DNA of 64,000 nt, from contig JAUEDM010000007.1 of NCBI GenBank assembly GCA_033439685.1, positions 3,090,501 to 3,154,500 of the forward strand. Direction: 5' to 3'. Under the pieces are notes generated by a model, which saw nothing but the letters and a program-made list of their open reading frames with translations, made no database searches and had not been told where the DNA came from. Every line of letters begins with the position of its first letter. The stretch's first letter is position 1. The DNA comes from Apodospora peruviana. Its lineage: Eukaryota; Ascomycota; Sordariomycetes; Sordariales; Lasiosphaeriaceae. The translations under genes and the position numbers were made by a program. Shown in pieces: positions 56,546-64,000 of the stretch.

Positions 56546-58180
56546 GGGTGGGTGGTCGGAACAAGCTGTCTTCCTTCCTTTTCTTCTCGAATACCACAGC
56601 CAATGATGATAGCAGAGCTCTGACATGGCTTGATTTTCTTCCTCCATCAATTTTGCGGATGTTCATTCAGATTCGCTGGCTTTCCTTCGCTGAGCAGACA
56701 ACACTTCAAGTTTTCGACACTACCTCCGGTATTTGGTACTCCCCCTCGGGCACCGGTCAAGAAAGTAAGTTTGACCAAGACTCTCATTTCAATCGCCTTG
56801 ACTTCAGATCACTGACTCGATGGTTTTGACTGTCATTTCACTTTCAGTTCCGTCATGGGCACGTCTTGTCCGCCACCTTTTCTAGCCTGAGACGACATAC
56901 TGCTCTCCAGTCCTCTTCCTCGACAAGCAAAGCAAAGATGAGTTTCCCATTTCTTTTTTTTTTTTTTTTTCTCTCGTTTTCGTTTCATGCACGCATGGTG
57001 ATTCCTCCGGTGGTGCCCCTCACCTCTGAGCGTGTTCGCTTGGCCCTTTCTCCGATCATATTCAAGGCTCGGTTCAGTTTGGCTAACTTGCTTTCTTTGA
57101 CGCAGGGTTTCGCGATCTTGTTCTCGATGGATATATCCATCTTCCGACCATCAATCCAGATCCTCTCAACATCCCCGCAAATTTTCTCCGCCTAATTCGA
57201 TTCGACCGCTCGACAGTCAACCCAGACAGCGATCCTGAGACCAATCTTGCAATCCCTCGACCCCATCATTCCGGCTCAGACAGCTCCGCTCAACCATCTC
57301 CAAGAGAGCCATTTGCTCATGCCTGAAATCAAAACCTCATATCCCCATCTCCTGTTAGCGGATTCAGTTCACCTTGCTAACCAATCTCAATCACAGGTCG
57401 AGTCGGTCGGGTATTGCGACCTTTATCAACGGCCTGCTTCAATGATGATACCCTCACAAAGGTAAGGCTGAGAAGCATATCGACAGCCGCACATACCCGA
57501 CGCCCAGCCTCAATGATGATACCTCACAAAGGTAAGGTCTGAGAAGCATCTCGACAGCGTCCTCATCCCATTCCATTGTCGGTCAATGTTCATCGGTTTC
57601 CATGATGAGCAATCATGTATATGGTTGGGGTAAATATCAGCCAGACATGTCTGAGAAACCATGACATTGCACTGGAGCCGGCCGATTTGGTTCACTGCCC
57701 ATGGTCAACCTGAACAAAGTTAAGTCTACTATTTCATTATTTTCTCTGGATTCAATAAATACCCAACACCGCCATGATGATTGGATTGTCCCCACTGAAA
57801 CGAATTGAGACATCTGAGGCCAAGAGCGCCATGATCAGAACATATACACGTCTGATCACCTCGTCTTCCGTTATCATGCTCCTTCATTATGAGCATTGAA
57901 ACAGTCTGCTAACCACTTTCTCTTCTTACAGGTTGCGGTGGCTAGCCCTTTTGGTCCATCGCGGGGGGGATGTCAGGCTCAGCTCTGACACCTCTCTGCG
58001 GCTGGCTTATGACTGGTATCCTACGGTTTGCCGGGGTGCCGGGATTGGCTCCATAGACCCTCTCAGTATCCAAGCCGTGTGCCAGTGTGGACTCGTGCCG
58101 CCTTGTGCTTGATGAGTTGGGAATCTGAGAAGAATCCAAACACGGATTTTGGTTACCATCTGGGGGATTTTGTGGCCGGG
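56546..58180 (+). other. Possible spliced plus-strand transcript, no known product
   Basis: Good intron signals occur, for example GTAAGT at 56764 with TTTCAG at 56848, and an acceptor at about 57109 followed by the frame FRDLVLDGYIHLPTINPDPL and NIPANFLRLIRFDRSTVNPD up to a stop. A segment of about 48 bases (tcaatgatgata..cacaaaggtaagg..gagaagcat..cgacagc) is duplicated at 57438-57487 and 57510-57558 and contains the donor-like AAAG|GTAAGG. I recognise no protein. Confidence 0.35.
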
Positions 58181-61100
58181 CACATGCATATTCTCTGCTC
58201 CCGCAAAGGCGAGTACCTGTTTCATTTTGACCATTGCCCTTGATCGATCGTTTCTCTTGTTTGTTTGAAAAAAAGAAGTTCAAGATCCTGCTGACGAATC
58301 CTTTTCACACCTCCAACCCCAGTCTTTCGGTCGACCGAGTATTTCCCGATACGAGTAAGCAAGCAATGCCCAGTTGGCCTGCCTCATCGTGACTTCCAAA
58401 GCCGGGTAGTCTACCCTCTTGTTTTTGTTTTCATTCCTTCGACTGACTTATTCCTCTTCTACCAACATTGAACCTTTTAGGTAATGGAGGCTGCATAATG
58501 GCAGTCACAGCAACACGCGACGGTTGGGGCGTCGTGCAAGGATCAACTTCGAGCAGATTTGGTTACCGTCTGGGGAGGTGTTTTCGGCAGCTATACCGAT
58601 TCTCTGCTGCCACAAAGGACAGTACTCGTTTCATTTCGACCATTTGCCCTTTTTCACTCGTCCAATCGTGTCTTTCAAGTGTTTGAAGTTACAAATACCA
58701 CTGACAATCCCGGTCACATACACCTAGTTTCATTCATTCGAGCGGCCGAGCGATACTCAATCGAGCGATCAAGCGATGCCGAGCTGGCATGTCCGCCATG
58801 TCTTTTTTGCAACCGGGCAGTCTACCTCCTTGTTCTATTGTGCAAGACTTTTCATCATCCGACTGACATTCTTTTCCTTTATTAACTAGTATTCTTCATG
58901 GCGGGGGTTGTGTACTGTCAGCCACGGCATCACGCGTTGGTCGGAGCGTGTTGCAACGATCGTCTCTTTCAACCAAACTTAATGTTATTTACCGTCTATG
59001 ATCTATGATGAAAATGCTCTCTTTTTCTTTTCCAGGACTAGCAGCCAATCGAATTCTCTGCTGTCGCAACGGACGGTGCCGGTTTCATCTTGACCATTTG
59101 CCCTCCACATTCCTTGGCGTGTTCAAATATTTGCAAAAGTTCCTCATCATGCTGACGATTCAGTCTTACACACAGCTAGCCGAGCCATTTCTGTCGACCG
59201 ACCGGGCCTTTCCTAATCCCATTGAAGCGATGCCGAGCTGGCACGCCTTTAGTTCGTTTTTCAATCCTGGCAGTCAACCCTTTTGCGTTTACCATCATCA
59301 TCCAGCTGACGGATTCATCGTTCACTTATCATTCTCTCTTTGGCAATGGAGGCTGTGTGGTCAATCACAGCTTCACGCGTTGGTTGGGGGCATGGAGCAG
59401 AGATCGTCTTGATGCAATTCTCAAATCCGGGAAGTGTTCCCTCACATAGTAATTTGGGTGTCGTTCATCACCCGCTAATGCCTGCAGTTTCCAATCCCCT
59501 GTCTTTTAATATGATGCCGAGCCAGCACGCCACCATTTTGGTTTGCAACGAGCACCAACCTTCTTCCATTTTTCGAAGTCCTTCACCATCCATCCGACCG
59601 ATTCATCCCTGGCTCGGCACCCTTTCTTTGGCAACGGGGACCGTGTGTGTCGGTCACAGCAGCACGCGATGGTTGGAGCGTGTTGCAAGGTTTCCCCCAT
59701 GTCCTCCGCAAAGCTCCCTCATCAACTAGTTGACAGTTTTATCCTTCACTTAGCAATGTTATTTTTTTGGGAATGGGGACTGTGTGTGCTGGTCACAGCA
59801 CCACGCGATGGCTGGGGCGTGTTGCAAGGGCTGCAGGTCTTGTTTTCGAACCCGGAAAGTTTTCCTCCATACGTCCTCAGAGTTTTTCATCTTCTAGCTA
59901 ACTTTGGCATGACAGTCCCGATATGTGTCTTCTCGACACGGTGCCAAGCTGGCCCAATCTTCATACCCTCAGGCTCGAAGTCGGCAAGTTTCCCCAGCCG
60001 CACCTCTATTTTGCATGACGTTCAGCAGTCAATTGACCTTTTCTTCGGGGTTTTCCCAAAATTGTCCCTGTCTCCCAATGGACAGCATTTGGCAAAGGGG
60101 TCAGTGTGTGTCTGTCATGGCGTCACGCGATGGTTGGAGCGTAGCGCAGAGATCGTTAGATCTTGTTTCCAAACCCGTAAAGTCCCCCATTACATCCATA
60201 TTCCCTTCAGTGTTGAGCATTTAACTAACATCAAACTCTTTATTTGCAGTATTTCTCGCATATCTGGTCTCGACTGGTGCGATTGGCAATGGGGACTGTG
60301 TGTGTCAGTCACGGCATCACGCGATGGCTGGAGCGTGGCGCAAAGGGATCTTGTTTACAAACCCGGGAAGTCTTCCAATCCCATCCCTGATCTCATAGTG
60401 TTTAGCATCCACTGACATTCCGGTCTTGATAACCAGCATATTTTATCCTTGGCTTTGGCTGGGGACAACTGGCAAAGGGGACTGTATGTGTCGGTCACGA
60501 TATCAGACGCGTTGGCTGGAGCGTGCTGCAAGGGATCGTCGTGGTCTTGTTTCCAAATCCGGGAAGTCCCTCTCCATATGTTCATGTTCTCCAAAGGCCT
60601 CCAAAATCGATCTAACATATCATCACTTCCAGCTTCTGTTTCGACTTTCGAGTATGGTACCAAGTTGGCCCGGTCCCCTTGGGAACTTCTTGTTCCACCC
60701 CGGGGAGTCTCCCCATCATCCGACTCTTATAGAGAGGTTCAACATCCAGCTAAGTTATCTATCACGGTTTACGAGATCCTTCCACCACCTATCCGGCCTG
60801 AGGCTTGGCAATGGGGACTATACTCGGTGATAGTCACGGCATCACGCGGTGGTTGGAGCGTGCTGCAAATGAATTCAGCCTCCTCGGCTCTTCTTCAAAT
60901 CCGGGAAGGTTTCTCTCGCGTGTTTCAAACTCGAAGAAGCTGTTCAAGATCGAACTAACGGGTTTGCTGTCTCGCAGTTATTTTCTTTCTCGAGCAAAGC
61001 CAAGTTGGCTTACACCTTTACATATTGAAATGCGGGAAGTCTCTCCAAGCACCTGGGTTGTTATGGACGTCCAACTTAACTGACACGTTTGTCTTTCTAC

Positions 61101-61825
61101 CTGCAGCGTCATCCCTCGGCTTGAATGTCAAACTTGAAGCGAGCATTGACAATGGGGGCTTTATTCGGTGTTGGTCACAGCGCCACGCGTTGGTTGGAGC
61201 GTGGCGCAGGCTTTCCAGCCATTTTCAAATCCGGGAAGTCCTTCAGTGTTCATTATACGCTCTCATCATTCAACTGACATGATTGCCCTATCTGCAGTAT
61301 TCTTTATTCCTGCCAAGGATTCATGCCGAAGATTCCTGCACGAGAGATGCCGAAGTGGCCGCCGACCTGTGGCCTCATGTTGTTTTCAAACCCGGGAAGT
61401 TTCCGCCTCTCCTTCCAGATCACTCAACACCAAGCTAACATTGTCCATCATTTGCATCGCCGTCAGCGCGGTTGGCAATGGGGGCCATGTTTGTTGGTCA
61501 CGGCATCACGCGATGGTTGGAGCGTGGTGCAAGCTCGCCAGCTGTTTTCAAACCCGGGAAGTCCCTCGCCCTTCAAAATTGTCTCTCAACATATAACTAA
61601 CGTGTTCGCTTCCGCCCTTCAGCATCGTTTTCTTTCAGCATAAGAGATTCCGGACGAGCCAATAATCGAGTTATTTTAAATCCGAGCAGTCCCCTGTCCC
61701 TCTTTTGGAATCGTTCATCCCCATGCTAACATTATTTACCTTTTTAGCATTGTTGTGGGAGCGATTGGCAACGGGGGCTATGTGTGTTAGCCACAACACC
61801 ACGCGTTGGTTGGAGCGTGGTGCAA
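58180..61825 (+). repeat. Large degenerate tandem array: twelve TRW modules plus two other repeated modules
   Basis: Module A (about 60 bases: ggcaatggggactgtgtgtg, then cacgcgatggttggagcgtg, then gcaag) begins near 58487, 58898, 59340, 59630, 59768, 60090, 60287, 60470, 60808, 61148, 61472 and 61766. Many copies are followed by a conserved caaacccgggaagtccctc word and then CTAAC and CAG. Module B (gatgccgagctggcacg followed by cccgggcagtc) recurs at about 58355, 58780, 59230, 59513 and 61345, with weaker copies at 59937, 60655 and 60998. Module C (ttctctgctgccacaaagg, then tttcatttcgaccatttgcc) is at 58192, 58600 and 59054. In one frame module A reads CVxHGITRWLERGA-like text; the Arg codon is CGA, CGT or CGG and the Leu codon TTG or CTG in different copies, a synonymous pattern that hints at past or present translation. 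Confidence 0.85.
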
Positions 61826-62401
61826 CAAGTAACTTTCGCTTGGGTTTGTGTTCAAATTTGGAAAGTGCCTCTGCCTCTCAACCGAACTGGTCAAGATCTA
61901 GCTAACAGATTACCTATCCCGTCAGCAGTGTGTTTGCGCTACCTTTGTCAACCTCGACAGCTTCCGCCGGGACGCCAAAGATGAGACCGATTCTGCTCTT
62001 TTCACAACGGTGGTGGGACACTGGTGGTGATGGCTCCATGTCAGCTCAGAGGGTGGGATTGGCTGGGACAGAGTCTCGTTGAGATACAACTCTATGTGGC
62101 TTTGGGGGTTAAATACTGGTAGACATTATTGAGAGCAACTTCAAGCAGAACCAGGGTTCAGCTTGGTGAAGAACTGGCAAAGGATGCTTGATTCGATTGA
62201 TTCGTTGCAAATTTTACGCAATATTGCGAATAAGTATCCGTTCAATGATGAAACTTCTGTCTAAGGATTGAGACCTTGAGAAAAGCCCCGTTACTCCGCC
62301 TTCTGCACCTTACTATTATTCAGCAACAGCCCTATCTCCTCTCAACACGTGAAAGCAGGACTTCTAACCAACGTCTTTAGTTATTACACCAACCCTATTC
62401 C
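61826..62401. other. No recognisable gene
   Basis: The tail of the repeat array and the 3' flank of the minus-strand P450. Nothing else is supported. Confidence 0.4.
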
Positions 62402-63975
62402 TTAGTCCCGCTTGTAGCCCCTTAACCAAAACTCAGACTGCAGGAATATCCCAGCATTGGCCGTCTTCATCGGTCTCGTCGGATCAAGCACCACGAGATC
62501 AAACCTGCGAAGAATCTTTGGGAGCAGACAGAAACCTCGTGTTAGCTTAATCATCACCAGGTAGACAAATCACACCCAGGCTTTTGACCGTATCAGGGGA
62601 CAGTACTCACCTCGACAAAAACCTTATTCAACTCCATCAACGCCACATTCCGGCCCAAACACTGCCACCGCCCGTTACTGAACGCCAAGTCCAGCGTCAT
62701 CTCCATCTCTTTCAGCTTTTCTGTCGTTGAGTTAAGCCACCTCTCAGGCCGGAACTCGTCCGCATCGTCCCCAAACGCTTGGCGGTTCCGCATCACACCG
62801 AAAGCGCCGAACCCGACCTTGGCGCCTTCTGGCAGATACACGCCCTTCCAGGTGTCGCCGCCTTTTGGGACTGATTTCGAGGTAAGGCCTGCCACGGGCG
62901 GGTGGATGCGTAGCCCTTCTTTGATGACGGCTTGGATGTAGGGGAGTTTGGTGCGGGAGTCGTGGTCGGATATGACCTCGGATGGAGGAGGGTTGGTTGC
63001 GCTGATGCCGGCCGAAGCGAGCTCGGTATGGATTCGCGAGAAAACGAGCGGGTTGGTTATGATTCGGAGGATGGTGGAGCGGATTGCTGTTGCTGTTGTG
63101 TCGGAGCCTGCCAGTCTTCAATTTTGACGACAGGTGATCAGTTTGTTTGTTTGGCAGCACTGGGAAGGGGGGGGGATGAGATGGGCGTAAATACATTTGC
63201 ATGATAACTTCGGACTCTGCCTCTTCCTGCGTCAACCCGTGGCGGACAAAGGAGCCGAGCATGTCCCTTTTCTGCGTCTTTGGGTCCGGGCCGAAACGTT
63301 CGGCGACTATTCCTTTCACGATCCTGGTCTCTATTAGTCACTGTTCCAACGAATAGGTATGTTCGTGAACATAATTACCCCCGTATTCTGCCCAGCCCAA
63401 TCAGATCTTTATCAGAAGGCAATAGCCTCTTGAAGAGCGGTGACGAGAGAACATCCACGATCCACGGATAGACCGTGGTCAACATGATTGTCGGCAGCTG
63501 TTCCTCTATCGTCGCGATGTAGCTGTACAGATCGGTGTCGTTGGCCAGGAAGCCGAAGGGTTTGCCGTACGAGATGTCGGAGATTGCGTCGAGAGTGAAG
63601 AATTGTGCTTTGCGGGCGAAATCGAAGGGCTTGCCGGGGAGAATATACTGCGTCTCTAGGAGGTGGATGAGGGCGAGGATGTTGCGGTCGATGATCGGTT
63701 CAAGGTTGTCGACTTCCTTGCCGGAATACTGAACGAATGGTTAGTGACCAACAGAAACATGGATGTCCGGTTGCGTACCCCCATTGCCATCTTTGTGCGC
63801 AACTTGGTATGAGCATTGTCGTCTCTGGTGGATAGGACGTTGTCCTTGGTCGGATCGAAGCGCATGCCGTAGAAGTACTCGGAACGCTGGTAGCCGGATC
63901 GCACGTTGGTCATGTGCTTTATGAGGTACGGGTCGCTAGTGACGAGCTCGTTCGGCCCTATGCGTGCGATGGGTC
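62402..63975 (-). CDS. Cytochrome P450, pisatin-demethylase-like, 5' end beyond the window
   Basis: Exons in the window run from 63975 downwards, with introns at about 63702-63770 (GTACGC..TTCAG), 63325-63388 (GTAATT..CCAG), 63110-63197 (GTATTT..GAAG) and 62516-62610 (GTGAGT..AAAG); all phases close. The product begins GPIARIGPNELVTSDP, has the I-helix LAGSDTTATAIRS, ExxR KEGLRIHPP, PERW in RPERWLN, and haem loop SNGRWQCLGRNVALMELNKV, and ends FWLRGYKRD with stop at 62402. Missing in the window are the membrane anchor and first exon(s), upstream of an acceptor at 63976. It is of the same P450 group as the gene at 24.8-26.4 kb but clearly divergent from it. The substrate is unknown. Confidence 0.88.
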
Positions 63976-64000
63976 CTATATTCTAGTTGGTGGCTTTTGC

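Noticed and set aside
59543..60415. A 290-codon open frame through the TRW array
   Set aside because: It crosses several repeat modules in different frames, so it cannot represent the conserved TRW frame; length is a by-product of few stops in the repeats.
1..64000. Heavy repeat-induced point mutation (RIP) across the graveyard regions
   Set aside because: I saw no strong TpA excess or AT-rich islands by eye; the lesions noted are mostly frameshifts and fragmentations. A RIP-index computation would be needed to decide.

Overview
This 64 kb window is eukaryotic and comes from a filamentous ascomycete. The intact genes carry short GT-AG introns of 49-143 nt, often with CTAAC-type branch sites. 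The gene families (Tri5-like terpene synthase, three P450s, AA9 LPMO, NLP, HeLo-domain protein, CmcJ-like oxidoreductase, fungal-only membrane proteins) point to Sordariomycetes. Sordariales is a guess; nothing in the window fixes the genus.

Layout. 0-11 kb is a gene graveyard: a truncated aminotransferase (558-1255, -), a MULE-type transposase fragment beside a 17-bp minisatellite (2.8-3.7 kb), a fungal membrane-protein gene whose luminal part appears inverted (4.3-7.0 kb), and decayed minus-strand fragments that include part of a Brr2-like U5 snRNP helicase (10.2-10.5 kb). 11.5-16.2 kb holds an intact P450 (-) and an intact class I terpene synthase (+), divergently transcribed from one 1.2 kb intergenic region that contains a long imperfect palindrome. 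16.2-22 kb is gene-poor, with a second Brr2-like fragment and alternating inverted copies of a 16-bp word. 22.0-28.8 kb has a multi-exon membrane protein (+), a pisatin-demethylase-like P450 (-) and a mitochondrial carrier (-). 29.6-33.0 kb has a broken type-B carboxylesterase and the C-terminal end of a DUF3433-like protein. 34.3-37.0 kb has a secreted NLP (necrosis-inducing family) and an AA9 LPMO, both plausible plant-matter or plant-interaction genes. 40.8-46.3 kb is an intact block: a HeLo-domain protein with an unrecognised C-terminal domain (-), a CmcJ/AsaB-like oxidoreductase (-) and deoxyribose-phosphate aldolase (+). 46.7-53.5 kb is again decayed and includes an importin-alpha fragment. 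54.3-61.9 kb has no recognisable gene but contains several tandem-repeat arrays, some with splice-site-like signals. 62.4-64 kb is the 3' part of a third P450 (-), cut by the window edge.

How it fits together. The terpene synthase with the adjacent P450, and possibly the P450 at 24.8 kb, could form a small terpenoid pathway; this is inference. The most unusual feature is the 58.2-61.8 kb array: twelve diverged copies of a module in which one reading frame (H-x-x-T-R-W-L-E-R) varies mainly synonymously at its Arg and Leu codons, with CTAAC and CAG signals between many copies. It looks like either a repeat-built multi-exon gene or a spliced non-coding locus. The second candidate for something new is the HeLo fusion protein at 40.8-42.8 kb.
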